This document shows positions 10,056 through 19,644 of a stretch of 64,000 bases of DNA, in pieces; the first letter of the stretch is position 1, and every line of letters starts with the position of its first letter. The notes under the pieces were generated by a model, which ran no database searches, had not been told where the DNA came from, and saw nothing but the letters and a program-made list of their open reading frames with translations. The DNA comes from QHXW01 sp963768075 (GTDB taxonomy: Bacteria; Acidobacteriota; Terriglobia; Bryobacterales; Bryobacteraceae): positions 118,451 through 182,450 of the forward strand of contig CAVYHD010000024.1 in the NCBI GenBank assembly GCA_963768075.1. The letters run 5' to 3'. The position numbers and the translations under genes are program-made.

Positions 10056-10082
10056 GGCCAGGAATGGCCTGAAACGTTTTTT
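10056..10082 (+). terminator. Putative Rho-independent terminator
   Basis: A 5-bp GC-rich stem (GGCCA/TGGCC) closes a GGAA tetraloop. A run of six T follows seven bases downstream. It begins 20 bases after the stop of the 689-aa gene. The stem is short and the T-run is offset, so strength is uncertain. Confidence 0.4.
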
Positions 10083-10137
10083 GCCTTTCTGTCACTAGAT
10101 ATATCGAAACGCGGTGTCTCTCGTTGTTGCGTTGCGA

Positions 10138-10143
10138 TATAAT
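10138..10143 (+). promoter_or_regulatory. Consensus -10 box upstream of the DUF2235 gene
   Basis: A perfect TATAAT lies 33 bases upstream of the ATG at 10177, after the putative terminator. No good -35 box is visible at 16-18 bases spacing, so this would be a -10-driven or activated promoter. The ribosome binding site GGAGGGTGAG lies just before the ATG. Confidence 0.35.
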
Positions 10144-10176
10144 TCACAACAATTATTCCAAAATGGAGGGTGAGAT

Positions 10177-11253
10177 ATGGGTAAACGAGTCCTTTTTTGC
10201 TCGGACGGAACGTGGGACGATTCCGGCAAGAACACGAACGTCTACAAGATCTACAAGGCCATGCAAGTGTCCGCCGACCAGGTCCCCTTCTATGACGACG
10301 GCGTCGGTGCGGATGGAACTCCGGTGGGCAGACTATTGGGCGGCGCTTTCGGAACCGGTCTCTTCCAGAAAGTGAAAGACGGTTACTCGAAAATCTCCCA
10401 GGTGTGTGAAAAAGGGGACCAGGTTTTTCTGCTTGGCTTTAGCCGCGGCGCCTATACGGCACGCAGCATTGCCGGAATGATCGCCGTCTGCGGTCTACCC
10501 GCTGGGAATTTCAGCAACGATGTAGTCGAGACCGCATTCCAGGCCTATCGCAACAAAGATCAGCGGGCCAACCTTCTCGCCAGTCTGAATCAGTCCTGCG
10601 GTATGTTCAATGCCGAGTTAACGATGGTAGGAGTCTGGGATACCGTTGGCTCGCTGGGAATACCTTCCCTCCTCGGACTTGTCGATCCGCTTTTGTATGG
10701 ATTCCTGGATACCTCTTTGCACCCAGACATCCAAAACGCTTATCAGGCTCTTGCCATCGACGAGCGGCGGTGCGAGTTCCCCGCAACGCTTTGGACTTCA
10801 CCGCCAAGTCCTGGCCAGACGATCGAGCAAGTCTGGTTCACCGGCGTGCACTGCGATGTTGGCGGAAGTTATCCCGATGATCCCGATGGAACCGCGCTGG
10901 CAGACGTCACTCTGGCCTGGATGATGGACAAAGCGTCAGCTCTTGGTGTCACGTTTGCAGTTGGCGTAAAAGCGAACTACCCTTTTCCCGCAGACCCCAA
11001 GTGTGCGCTCGACCAGAAACACGAATCATGGAATCCTCTCTGGGCTTTCCCCAAGAACCGGCCCATCGCATGCGACGCCACGCTGTCGAATAGTGTGGCC
11101 GTCCGGTGTCAGCATGACAACACCTATCGCCCGGGAAATCTCAAGTTTGCCAACGCGTCCGATGGCGAGTTATCTCCGCAATACCAGACGGCGAAAACCG
11201 TAACTCAGGCGCCGCCGGCGGCAAAATCCGCCGTAGTCTCGGCAGGCAACTGA
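10177..11253 (+). CDS. DUF2235 (Tle1-like) alpha/beta hydrolase
   Basis: The 358-aa protein begins VLFCSDGTWDDSGKNTNVYK, the typical opening of DUF2235. It carries the nucleophile elbow GFSRG at residues 87-91 (Ser89), followed by AYTARSIAGMI. DUF2235 includes the Tle1 phospholipase effectors of type VI secretion, but many members are stand-alone. No immunity gene or VgrG/PAAR partner is visible, so an effector role is not supported. A lipase or esterase activity is plausible. It has a strong ribosome binding site, and its stop is five bases before the peroxidase gene, so the two are probably co-transcribed. The patatin at 19645-20835 is a second predicted lipid hydrolase in the same cluster. 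Confidence 0.85.
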   Translation: MGKRVLFCSDGTWDDSGKNTNVYKIYKAMQVSADQVPFYDDGVGADGTPVGRLLGGAFGTGLFQKVKDGYSKISQVCEKGDQVFLLGFSRGAYTARSIAGMIAVCGLPAGNFSNDVVETAFQAYRNKDQRANLLASLNQSCGMFNAELTMVGVWDTVGSLGIPSLLGLVDPLLYGFLDTSLHPDIQNAYQALAIDERRCEFPATLWTSPPSPGQTIEQVWFTGVHCDVGGSYPDDPDGTALADVTLAWMMDKASALGVTFAVGVKANYPFPADPKCALDQKHESWNPLWAFPKNRPIACDATLSNSVAVRCQHDNTYRPGNLKFANASDGELSPQYQTAKTVTQAPPAAKSAVVSAGN

Positions 11254-11258
11254 AGAAA

Positions 11259-14099
11259 ATGCTGAAATTTTCACTCGCGTGCATATCCGCGTGCCTGCTG
11301 CTTCCACAGTTATCGGCCGGTGGCTCCGGCGCGACAAACGACCCCAAGCGGCAGGAAGCTCAGGATCTCAAGGCGTGCGCCGAAATGGTGCTGGCTGGCC
11401 TCCGGAATATCGCCGATTCCCGGGAAAAGCGGTTCGAAGGCAAGGTGCCCGAAGCCGCGGCGCTCTGCCGCGGCGGACAGAAAACCCTTCAATTCCGCCT
11501 CACGCCGTGGGTTGACTGGTCCAATTATTGGGGGACCGGCGACATGGCCTCGCTGCCCACCGGCTATCTGTCCACAAAAGGCCCGGCATTTCGCGGTGTC
11601 TCCGGCGCTTTGCTCGATCTGGAGTATGAGCGCGTGGAACTCATCAAGTTCAATCTGTTCGACAACAACGGAACGTGGCGTAATTACGTAACCGGGCTGA
11701 ATGGCGTAGATGGAGGCGCGATCAAGGTCTGGCCCGAGATGCGCCTGCCCAAAGACCACCCGAGTTACGCCGCGGTCGGTGGCGATGGCGACCCAGGAGT
11801 GTAAGGGAGATCTGATTCGCGCCCGTACACTAACTGGAATCTGCAACGACATTCTCAATCCGCGAATGGGCTCCATCGGCACTCCATTCGCGCGCAACGT
11901 TGAGTTTGAAACGACTTTCCCGGACCTGGGACGTAGCACCCTGACAAGAAATCGGCATGGCGACCGGCTTGGCCTGCTCACGCCGGATCCGCAGGTCATC
12001 AGCCGCAAGCTGTTCACGCGCGTGCAGTCCAGCCCCGAGGCCTGCAATGGCGGGTTCGGTCTTCCCAACGATGCGCCTGAGGCCAATTGCGACTACCAGA
12101 AAGCGCCTTTCTTCAACGTGATCGCAGCGTACTGGATTCAGTTCATGACGCACGACTGGTTCTCCCACATGGAGGAAGGCCACAACGCGCCGGAATATAT
12201 GGAGGTCGGCTGCAAGACGGAACTGGTAAATAATGTCGAGACGCCGCTGACGCCGGAACAGGTGGCAAAACTCGGTTGCCGTCCCGGCGATCGCGTTGAC
12301 CGAACATACGTACTGCAGGACGCGCCGCCCGGCACATTCACCGCTGGAAATAAAGAGTACCTCTCCCGCGCTCCGAAGACCTTCGCCAACAACAGCACGG
12401 CGTGGTGGGATGCCTCCCAGATTTATGGATACGACGAGACTTCTCGAAGGCGCGTGAAACGCGATCCCAAAGATCCGGCAATGCTATTGCTCGAACCGAT
12501 GGCCGGAAGCTCCGATAAAGGTTATCTGCCGCTGCTGCAGCCGGGCGACCCGATCCAGCCGCAGTGGGCCGGTCAGGAATCGGTGGCGTTTCCCGATAAC
12601 TGGTCGATCGGCCTTAGCTTTCTGCACAACCTGTTTGCCCGCGAGCACAACTCTTTCGTCGAAGAGTTCCGGCAGGAAGCCGCACGAAAGCCGAACGCCG
12701 ACAGCGGTCTGCGCGATCCATCCAACCCCAAGCGCGTGATCCGCAACAAAGACGTGACGCCGGACGAGCTGTTCGAGGTTGCGCGTCTGGTGGTGGCAGC
12801 CGAGATCGCCAAAATCCACACCACGGAGTGGACGCCGCAATTGCTATACGACGAGCCACTCTACAAAGGGATGAATGCCAACTGGAACGGGCTGCTGGGC
12901 ACAGGCGACCCGGATGTATCTAAGGCACTCTCCAATATCATAGTTCACGATTTCGGACGATCGAAGGACGCCGAAAAAGCTGCACAGTGGTATTCCGTAT
13001 TCGCCTCCGGCCCGGGGATATTCGGGCTCGGCAGCAAGGTCCGCCATTACGACATCACAAAAAGCGTTTACACCAACGGTGGAGTGAATCACTTCGGCTC
13101 GCCGTTCAATTTTCCCGAAGAGTTCGTCACGGTTTATCGCTTGCACTCCCTGGTTCCGGATCTGATCGAATACCGCGAATTGAATAAGGATCCGAACCAG
13201 ATCGCTCAGAAGATCGCGGTGATCAACACCTTTGAAGGCAAAGCCACCGATGCCATGCGATCGCGCGGTATGGCCAACTGGGCACTTAGCATGGGACGGC
13301 AGCGGCTGGGCCTGCTGACCCTGCACAACATCCCGCAATTTCTGCAGAACATCACATTGCCCCGGCTCGACACGTCCACCCAACAGATCGATATCGCGGC
13401 CCTCGACCTCATTCGCGACCGCGAGCACGGCGTGCCGCGCTTTAACGAATTCCGCCGTCAGTATGGTTTGCGCCAGTTAACCAGCTTCGACGACTTCATG
13501 GACAAGACCCTCCCTGCTGACTCGCCTGCCCGCAAGCAGCAGGAGGAGACGTCGCTCAGCTTCGCGAGCTCTACGGCACGCATGTTTGCGATTCGTCCAA
13601 AGTCATCACCGACGCCCAAGTCAACGAAGATGGCTCTCCGATTAACGATTGCCTCGGTCATCCCAACGGCTCAATGGTCGATAACATCGAAGACGTAGAC
13701 ACCGTAGTGGGCTGGCTGGCGGAATTCACGCGGCCGCATGGATTCGCCATCTCGGAAACGCAGTTCGTGGTGTTCATTCTGAATGCTTCCCGCCGGTTGT
13801 TCAGCGACCGCTTTTTCACGTCCAGTTTCCGGCCAGAGTTCTACACCAGGCTGGGCGTTGACTGGGTGAATAACAATGGGCCCGGGCCAGAGATGATGGA
13901 GCGCGGCACTCCCAATGGGCACAAGCAGCCGGTTTCCCCTCTCAAGCGCGTCCTGCTGCGCAATATTCCCGAGTTGGCGCCGGAACTGGAGTATGTGGTC
14001 AATGCGTTCGACCCTTGGGCGCGCGATCGCGGCGAATATTACAGCATCGATTGGAAACCGCGTCCAGGCGCCGAATCCGATCCTGCGTTCCAGAAGTAA
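11259..14099 (+). pseudogene. Animal-type haem peroxidase (dioxygenase-like) with two compensating frameshifts
   Basis: Three consecutive frames read as one protein of about 946 residues. The first part starts with a signal-like hydrophobic stretch and breaks at 11793-11797, where GDGDP should continue as ECKGDLIRARTLTG one frame over. The middle part carries the haem peroxidase core: FMTHDWFSHMEEGHNAPEY, LHNLFAREHNSF and VAAEIAKIHTTEW with the probable proximal His. It leaves frame again at 13542-13556 and resumes as QLRELYGTHVCDSSKV, ending at 14099. The two shifts cancel. The family includes animal peroxidases and linoleate dioxygenase-like enzymes that oxygenate fatty acids. It may be a real decayed gene or an intact gene with two indel errors; conserved motifs in all three parts favour recent damage or error. 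Confidence 0.75.
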
Positions 14100-14128
14100 C
14101 CGGAAACTGCACCTACGGAGATCAAGCC

Positions 14129-15487
14129 ATGCCCGATACGACTGTCAATAACTGGTTCGGTAACGTTATTTCGCATCCCCAGGTCGTCGTCGACGCTAAT
14201 TCGGTGGACGACATTGTTTCCATTCTTAAGGACCCGATGAAATATCCTTCTCCGGTCCGCGCCGTCGGCTCTAATCACTCCACGACCGAATGCGGCGTAG
14301 CGGACGGAGGCACTCTGATCCGGATGAAAATGAATCGCATTCTGAACGTGGGTACGGACAGCGTTACCGTAGAGGCCGGCGCCATTTATATCGACATCGC
14401 CGATGCGCTGCGTACGCACAATCTACAGTTTTACGTGAATACAGAGATCGGCAACCTGTCGGCCGGCAGCGCGGCCTGCGCTGGCACCAAAGACTCGTCC
14501 TTTGACGGGGAATACGGCCAGGTTGGCTCTTATGTTACCGGAGTCAAAATGGTGCTTCCCTCTGGCAACTTGCTGGCCGTGACTGACGCTCAACCGGATC
14601 TCATGCAGAAGGTTCGTGCAAGTTACGGCACGTTCGGAATCATTTACGAAGTGACTTTCAAAGTCCGCGCCATGACGCCGATGGCCGTCCATCACAAGAC
14701 GTTTTCGATTGATGACTTCATCACCGCGCTTCCGGACCTGAAGCAGCTTGGTTACGCCATGATGTTCTATATCTTCCCGTTCGATGGCCTGATCACGGTG
14801 GAGTTCCGCAAATACAACCCCGCCGCCACTGGTGAACCCAATCACCAGGTCTGGCAACTGCGCAATTATTTCTGGTCCAAGGTGGCGCCGAAGCTTGCAC
14901 ACGATACAGAGCAGAATATTTCGACCCCGGAAATTCGCTATGGGCTCATCGACAAGTACAATGCCATCAACCGGTTCAATCTCGAAACCGTGATCGTGAG
15001 CGATAACACCCTCGCACCCGATCAAACAATCCGCTATCCCCAACCCTCTGACGACAGCCGTTACACCTTCAGCCTCTTTGCTTTTCCCGAAGCGGTCTAC
15101 GCGGACGTCCTCAAGGCTTACTTTCAGTTCAGTAAGGACTACTACCAGCAAAAGGGTTACCGATCGAACATGCTGAGTGTCGGCTATCGGATCGCCGCGG
15201 ACCGACAATCGCTCTTTTCGTACTCCTACGACGGAACGGTCATGACCGTGGATCCCGTCTCCACCGCCAACCCCGGATGGAACGATTTCCTCGGCGCATA
15301 CAACCAATTCTGCAGCGACCGGGGCGGCACTCCATTGTTCAACCAAACGCCACAGCTGACACGTCCGATCGTTGTCAAGGCCTTCGGCGACCGGCTCCAG
15401 GTTCTGGAAAACGCTCGCCGGCAGTATGACCCCACTGGCCGATTGCTCAACGCTTATTTTCGCGATTTACTCGCGAGTCAGCCATAG
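14129..15487 (+). CDS. FAD-binding (PCMH-type) oxidoreductase, aldonolactone-oxidase-like
   Basis: The 452-aa protein has the FAD_binding_4 fold: VVDANSVDDIVSILKD, PVRAVGSNHSTTECGVADGGTLIRM, VTVEAGAIYIDIADAL, and the later GNLSAGSAACAGTKDSS and GSYVTGVKMVLPSG segments that wrap FAD. The C-terminal YDPTGRLLNAYFRDLL resembles aldonolactone and alditol oxidases. The position equivalent to a covalent flavin His may be in GSNHSTT. ACGGAG lies eight bases before the ATG at 14129; the frame is open earlier but that stretch overlaps the peroxidase. It starts 29 bp after the peroxidase, implying co-transcription and possibly supply of H2O2 by oxidase action, which is inference. Confidence 0.85.
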   Translation: MPDTTVNNWFGNVISHPQVVVDANSVDDIVSILKDPMKYPSPVRAVGSNHSTTECGVADGGTLIRMKMNRILNVGTDSVTVEAGAIYIDIADALRTHNLQFYVNTEIGNLSAGSAACAGTKDSSFDGEYGQVGSYVTGVKMVLPSGNLLAVTDAQPDLMQKVRASYGTFGIIYEVTFKVRAMTPMAVHHKTFSIDDFITALPDLKQLGYAMMFYIFPFDGLITVEFRKYNPAATGEPNHQVWQLRNYFWSKVAPKLAHDTEQNISTPEIRYGLIDKYNAINRFNLETVIVSDNTLAPDQTIRYPQPSDDSRYTFSLFAFPEAVYADVLKAYFQFSKDYYQQKGYRSNMLSVGYRIAADRQSLFSYSYDGTVMTVDPVSTANPGWNDFLGAYNQFCSDRGGTPLFNQTPQLTRPIVVKAFGDRLQVLENARRQYDPTGRLLNAYFRDLLASQP

Positions 15488-15589
15488 CGGCGGCCCTATC
15501 AAGGTTGACGAGACCACAGACTGATGGCGCTGTCTGATACATTGTGTCTGCGGCGCGCGGGGCACGCGTCTCAGATAGTATGACACTCG

Positions 15590-16864
15590 ATGCAGGCCAC
15601 CATGGATCGTCCCATATTCATCAGTTACTCGTCGAGCGACAAGGTCGTGGCAGATCAGATCTGCGTCGCCCTTGAGCGGGCCGGATACGGGTGCTGGATC
15701 GCGCCGCGCAACATCGAACCCGGTGCCGACTACCCCGCAGCGGTCCTCGATGGTCTACGGGGTGCCCGCGCCGTAGTGGTTATCGTCAGCACTACCGCGG
15801 TAGCCTCTCCACATATCCTTACCGAGATCGGACACGCTTTCGGCGAAAAAAAACCTATCATCCCCCTCCGTCTTTCCCCTGGAGTTTTGCCTCCAAACTT
15901 CGACTACTTTCTTTCGATGAGCCAGTGGCTGGACGCTCATGAGGGCTGCACAAGCGAGAATCTGGCGCGCCTGACAGAAGCGGTGTCAGAAGCGTTAGCT
16001 GGCAGGGCAGTTGCCGCTCCTGAGCAAAGGAGCGGGCTAGACAAGCGGATTCTGGTGGCTGGGACTGCGCTTTTGATGGCGCTGGGAGCAACCATCTACT
16101 GGCGATGGCCATCCAGGATCGAAGTGAACGACGTCAGTAAGACTGTGCCATCCGTCGACGACAAAAAGAGCAACCCTTCCAATACGAAGCCGCAGCCGTG
16201 GGTAAATCCTAAGGACGGCTTGACCTACGTCTGGATTCCTCCTGGCAGTTTCACGATGGGCTGCTCGCCGGGAGACACGGAATGCAAGCCCGACGAAAGC
16301 CCCGCTCATCCGGTGGAGTTGCCCAATGGATTCTGGCTGGGACAGACCGAGGTCACCCACGCGGCCTACCACCTGGTGACCTCTTCAAGCTTTCGCACGA
16401 ACGAAGCCAACTTGCCGGTGGTCGGCACGTCGTGGCGCCAGGCCAAGGCGTACTGCGCTGCGATTGGCGGGCGGCTGCCGGCGGAAGCGGAGTGGGAGTA
16501 TGCGGCGCGCGGCGGCGCGGCCGGTGCCTATTACGGAGTGCCCTCACAAATCGCATGGTTCGCCAGCAACGGCGGCGGTGCACCACATGCGGTGGCAACC
16601 AGGCAACCAAATGCATACGGACTCTACGACATGCTGGGTAACGCTTCGGAATGGGTTCTGGACCGGTACTACCAGAAGTATGATATTGAAGCGCCGCCGA
16701 TTGGCGACGTGGAGCAGCCGCTAGCTTCGAACGCCTCGGCTCTGACGCGCGGCGGCTACTGGGAATCAGACGTTCAGGACATACGGGTTTCCCGCCGTAA
16801 CGAGGCGGAGAATACCGACGTTGTCCCCATGGCCGGAATCCGCTGCCTGGTCGAACGGAAGTGA
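15590..16864 (+). CDS. TIR domain - transmembrane - SUMF1 (FGE-sulfatase) fusion protein
   Basis: Residues 1 to about 120 are a TIR domain (PIFISYSSSDKVVADQIC, GYGCWIAPRNIEPGADY, SPHILTEIGHAF with a candidate catalytic Glu, PIIPLRL). A single membrane span follows near 152-171 (ILVAGTALLMALGATIYW). Residues from about 200 are a formylglycine-generating-enzyme-like SUMF1 domain: FTMGC, LGQTEVTHAAY, PVVGTSWRQAKAYCAAIGGRLPAEAEWEYAARGG, YGLYDMLGNASEWVLD and a final RNEAENTDVVPMAGIRC. SUMF1 domains are C-type-lectin-like folds that can be enzymatic or binding. The topology would place TIR in the cytosol and SUMF1 outside. ATG 15590 or 15602 could start it. It ends the plus arm of the cluster. Confidence 0.85.
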   Translation: MQATMDRPIFISYSSSDKVVADQICVALERAGYGCWIAPRNIEPGADYPAAVLDGLRGARAVVVIVSTTAVASPHILTEIGHAFGEKKPIIPLRLSPGVLPPNFDYFLSMSQWLDAHEGCTSENLARLTEAVSEALAGRAVAAPEQRSGLDKRILVAGTALLMALGATIYWRWPSRIEVNDVSKTVPSVDDKKSNPSNTKPQPWVNPKDGLTYVWIPPGSFTMGCSPGDTECKPDESPAHPVELPNGFWLGQTEVTHAAYHLVTSSSFRTNEANLPVVGTSWRQAKAYCAAIGGRLPAEAEWEYAARGGAAGAYYGVPSQIAWFASNGGGAPHAVATRQPNAYGLYDMLGNASEWVLDRYYQKYDIEAPPIGDVEQPLASNASALTRGGYWESDVQDIRVSRRNEAENTDVVPMAGIRCLVERK

Positions 16865-16948
16865 AATCGTCGGCGTCTCAAAGCGCGTTGCCGGCGCGAA
16901 CTCCTCGACCATCACGATCGGCGTAGCCTTCCGAGGCGTCGCGAAGTT

Positions 16949-18337
16949 CTATCTGGGGTCCACCGTTCCTGTCGAGATCATAGCCAGGGCCGTAAGGCTC
17001 GGGATGAAAAAATAGTCCCCGCCGCGGAGTTCAACGAAGCTGGGCAGTCCGCCGCAGAGGAACGGCGGATTCCTCGGATCGGAGGTGCCCTGCACCATGA
17101 ATTTGCCGGTTCCCTCGTGATTTGCGACCAGAGGGTCTTTGTCGTTGCCCTGGTGAGCATCGTTGCCATACTCGACCCACTGCTGCTGTACAAATTCGAA
17201 CTGCCGGAAAATGCTGGCGTTGAGCGCCATGAAAATGATGCCGCGCTCGTCTTCGTCCCGCACCGGCTGCCCCTCAGGTACATACTCGCCGTACGGAAGC
17301 CCGCGGCGCATGATGCGGCGCCGGTTGACCAGCCCACCGTTAAACCCGAAAGCATCACGCGGGTGCACGCGCCGAAGATGCGCCCCCAAGGGGCAACGCA
17401 CGCCTGCCGGATCGCCGCCATACGTAAAATCTGTGTTGCGGCTGTTATCCGCGGCGATAACCGGATTCGGTTCGTCGGGAGAAAGCTCGAGCGGTGTCCC
17501 ATCGCGCCAGCGGCCCACGAACTTGGCGGCGAGCTTTTCCTTGCCACCGCTGTAAAGGTTGCCCTTCTCCTCGATATAGTTCCGGAAAGTGGCGACGTTC
17601 TGATGCAGCTTGCGGTACACCATGAAGGTGCCGTTGCGGCCCAGCAGGTGCGGAATCGGCGCGACGGGAAGTTCGCCCGCTTCGTCGGCGTAGCCCAGCA
17701 GGAATTCGCCCGTCGCCAATGCTTCCCATCGGCCATCGGAAGTCAACTTGCCTTGCCCCGGTGTGCACATGCGCTCGGCGCCTTTGAAATCTGGATTGCC
17801 GAATCCGTCGGTATATCCGAAGTGTTCCTGGCTTGAGACTTTGCCTTGGAGATAAATCGCGCAGGCATCCTGTGCTTGCAGTACTTTTGCGCCGCCAGTC
17901 TCAGTCATCAGGCGTTGTATCGCCGCGCAACGCTCCTCGAGCGCCTCTGGGGTCCGAGCGTTGACGGCAAGCCAAGCGTGCACGCAATCCTCCTTCCACA
18001 CGGGATCCCAGTGTGCCGGACCATTCTTGCCGGTGTCGTAAAGGATATCCCCACGCGCCCGCATGCCCTGTTGGAATTCAACGGGGAAGCTGAGCAAACT
18101 CGCCAGCGGCAATTGAAGACGAATGAGTCCCTTATGCGTGAACGCTATGTTCACGGTGCTCGTCGGTTTCTTGGTGATATCCCACCGCTCTCCCGTCGTA
18201 ATATCCGGCAGCAGGCGCTTCAGGAAATCCCGCGCCGCCTGATGATGGAGCAGCTCGAGAAGTAGATATCGCGCGCGCGGAAAGTTATAGCCTTTGAGCG
18301 AAAAGCCCTGAATATCAGAGACGTCGATATTACTCAT
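16949..18337 (-). CDS. Dye-decolorizing (DyP-type) haem peroxidase
   Basis: The 462-aa protein has the DyP motifs: YTDGFGNP (catalytic Asp near residue 177, a variant of GxxDG) and CPLGAHLRRVHPRD with the probable proximal haem His near residue 320. DIQGFSLKGYNFPRARYLLL opens the first ferredoxin-like half. Its length fits the larger class C/D enzymes. No signal or encapsulin-targeting tail was recognised. The ATG at 18337 overlaps the stop of the upstream gene by eight bases, so translation is probably coupled. It is the last gene of a minus-strand operon that starts with a patatin and converges with the TIR-SUMF1 gene. Confidence 0.9.
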   Translation of the reverse strand: MSNIDVSDIQGFSLKGYNFPRARYLLLELLHHQAARDFLKRLLPDITTGERWDITKKPTSTVNIAFTHKGLIRLQLPLASLLSFPVEFQQGMRARGDILYDTGKNGPAHWDPVWKEDCVHAWLAVNARTPEALEERCAAIQRLMTETGGAKVLQAQDACAIYLQGKVSSQEHFGYTDGFGNPDFKGAERMCTPGQGKLTSDGRWEALATGEFLLGYADEAGELPVAPIPHLLGRNGTFMVYRKLHQNVATFRNYIEEKGNLYSGGKEKLAAKFVGRWRDGTPLELSPDEPNPVIAADNSRNTDFTYGGDPAGVRCPLGAHLRRVHPRDAFGFNGGLVNRRRIMRRGLPYGEYVPEGQPVRDEDERGIIFMALNASIFRQFEFVQQQWVEYGNDAHQGNDKDPLVANHEGTGKFMVQGTSDPRNPPFLCGGLPSFVELRGGDYFFIPSLTALAMISTGTVDPR

Positions 18338-18962
18338 GCGGGCGATTCTCCTGCGGCATTCGCTTCGATTCGTCTCCACCCGCAAGGGGCAGCGGCGCTT
18401 GTGTCATGGAGTGCAGCAGGGCTCCAAATTCCCGCTGCATTTCGGCCACCGGCTTGCCCTGGTGCTTTTCGATAAAGTGCGCGAGCGCCGATTGCGTTTG
18501 GAGCGCTTTGAGGCTCTGCTGTACGGTTCGGTCGTTGACATCGGCGAAGAAGAAGGTGGTCGCGATCTGACAGTTCTTCATGTACGCTACAAAGGCAGCG
18601 ATGTCGGAGACCCCGGGGTATCCGACGCAATGTTTCCATACGGCGTCTACGAACTCCGGCGTTTCCCGAGCCATACGCGTCAGATACGTATCGAGATCCC
18701 CGTCGAAATTCGTTTCAAAAATCAGATAGCGCGACCTCAGATGCTCTTCGCACGCCGGCGCTCCCACGTAAACCACGTCGTCCAACACGACCAGGCGGGC
18801 CAGATAGGTACTTGAGATTTGCGCAAAGGGACTCTTGTGATCGCGCGCCAGATGCCCCAGGTACCAGCGAAGCTCCATCGAATGGCAAATATCTAAGCGC
18901 ACGTCCTCAATAATCGGGCAAAGCATCGTAAGGCCGTAAACCTGCCCGCTTTGATTAGCCAT
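18330..18962 (-). CDS. Hypothetical protein, paralogue of its upstream neighbour
   Basis: The 210-aa protein is not assigned to a known family. It shares spaced motifs with the next gene: GQVYGL near the start, a YLARLVVLDD strand, RYLIFETNFDGDLDTYL, a YPG turn, a strand of aromatic residues and a C-terminal helical LxALxxQxAL region. No signal or membrane span is seen. It overlaps the DyP start by eight bases and begins five bases after the stop of its paralogue. The alternating strand and helix pattern is compatible with a ferredoxin-like fold such as DyP itself uses, but this is only inference. Confidence 0.7.
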   Translation of the reverse strand: MANQSGQVYGLTMLCPIIEDVRLDICHSMELRWYLGHLARDHKSPFAQISSTYLARLVVLDDVVYVGAPACEEHLRSRYLIFETNFDGDLDTYLTRMARETPEFVDAVWKHCVGYPGVSDIAAFVAYMKNCQIATTFFFADVNDRTVQQSLKALQTQSALAHFIEKHQGKPVAEMQREFGALLHSMTQAPLPLAGGDESKRMPQENRPHE

Positions 18963-18966
18963 GCAC

Positions 18967-19563
18967 TTATGTGCCTACGGGTGCCACGCCGGTTGACCCG
19001 AGATCGGGTTGCACACGGGCCAGAAATTCGAGCCATGCCCTTTCGAAATCGGCGGGAGAAAGCGACTGGCTGGTATGCGCGAATTGATCGAGCGCGTCCT
19101 GGACGCGGAGAGCGGCCTTGACATCATTCGTCGCCGCTCGCGGATAGACGTTGTAATAGTAATCCGTGTCGAACTGCACGAGAGTGATATAGCGCTTGAA
19201 TCCGGTAACCGGCCTCGAACCGGGATACTTCTCGCTCCAGCGCCAGATCATATCGAGACCCTTCGAGAGCACCGCCGAAAAGGCGTCGATGTACTGGTTC
19301 CAGGTACCGTTAAAGTTACTGAAGAAAAGCAGGTAATCGTACCGTAGTTCTTCACGCGGCTGCTTGTCGGAAAGGCGCGGGAATTGATTCCGCCTCACCA
19401 CTACCCAGCGCGCGAAGTGGATGAACGACAGGTTCTTGAGATCGTTTTGCAGCGGTTTAACGGCACCGAGGACGAAGAAGAACAACTTGAGAATCGGCGT
19501 TTTCCAAGGCTTCATCGGCGTGATTGCATTCAATGCGTATGCCTTGCCGTTGATGTTGGTCAT
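18967..19563 (-). CDS. Hypothetical protein, paralogue of its downstream neighbour
   Basis: The 198-aa protein opens NGKAYALNAITPMKPWKTP, has one moderately hydrophobic segment near residues 25-38 (PILKLFFFVLGAV), and then FARWVVVRR, YDYLLFFSNFNGTWNQYIDAF, YPGSRPVTGFKRYI and a helical C-terminus. The same motifs in the same order occur in the following gene, so the two arose by tandem duplication. Function is unknown. Its place between a patatin and a DyP peroxidase suggests a role with lipid release or peroxidation. Confidence 0.7.
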   Translation of the reverse strand: MTNINGKAYALNAITPMKPWKTPILKLFFFVLGAVKPLQNDLKNLSFIHFARWVVVRRNQFPRLSDKQPREELRYDYLLFFSNFNGTWNQYIDAFSAVLSKGLDMIWRWSEKYPGSRPVTGFKRYITLVQFDTDYYYNVYPRAATNDVKAALRVQDALDQFAHTSQSLSPADFERAWLEFLARVQPDLGSTGVAPVGT

Positions 19564-19644
19564 TTTACGTTATGCTATGCTCGCCGCCGGCCCGAAGCAA
19601 GAAGTATCTTCAGCAGTCTCCCCTCATAGAGCCGGGGGACACTC

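Noticed and set aside
10177..11253. DUF2235 gene as a type VI secretion effector
   Set aside because: No VgrG, PAAR, Hcp or immunity gene is visible in the window.
14423..15346. A 307-codon minus-strand frame opposite the FAD oxidoreductase
   Set aside because: Antisense shadow of a gene with clear FAD motifs.
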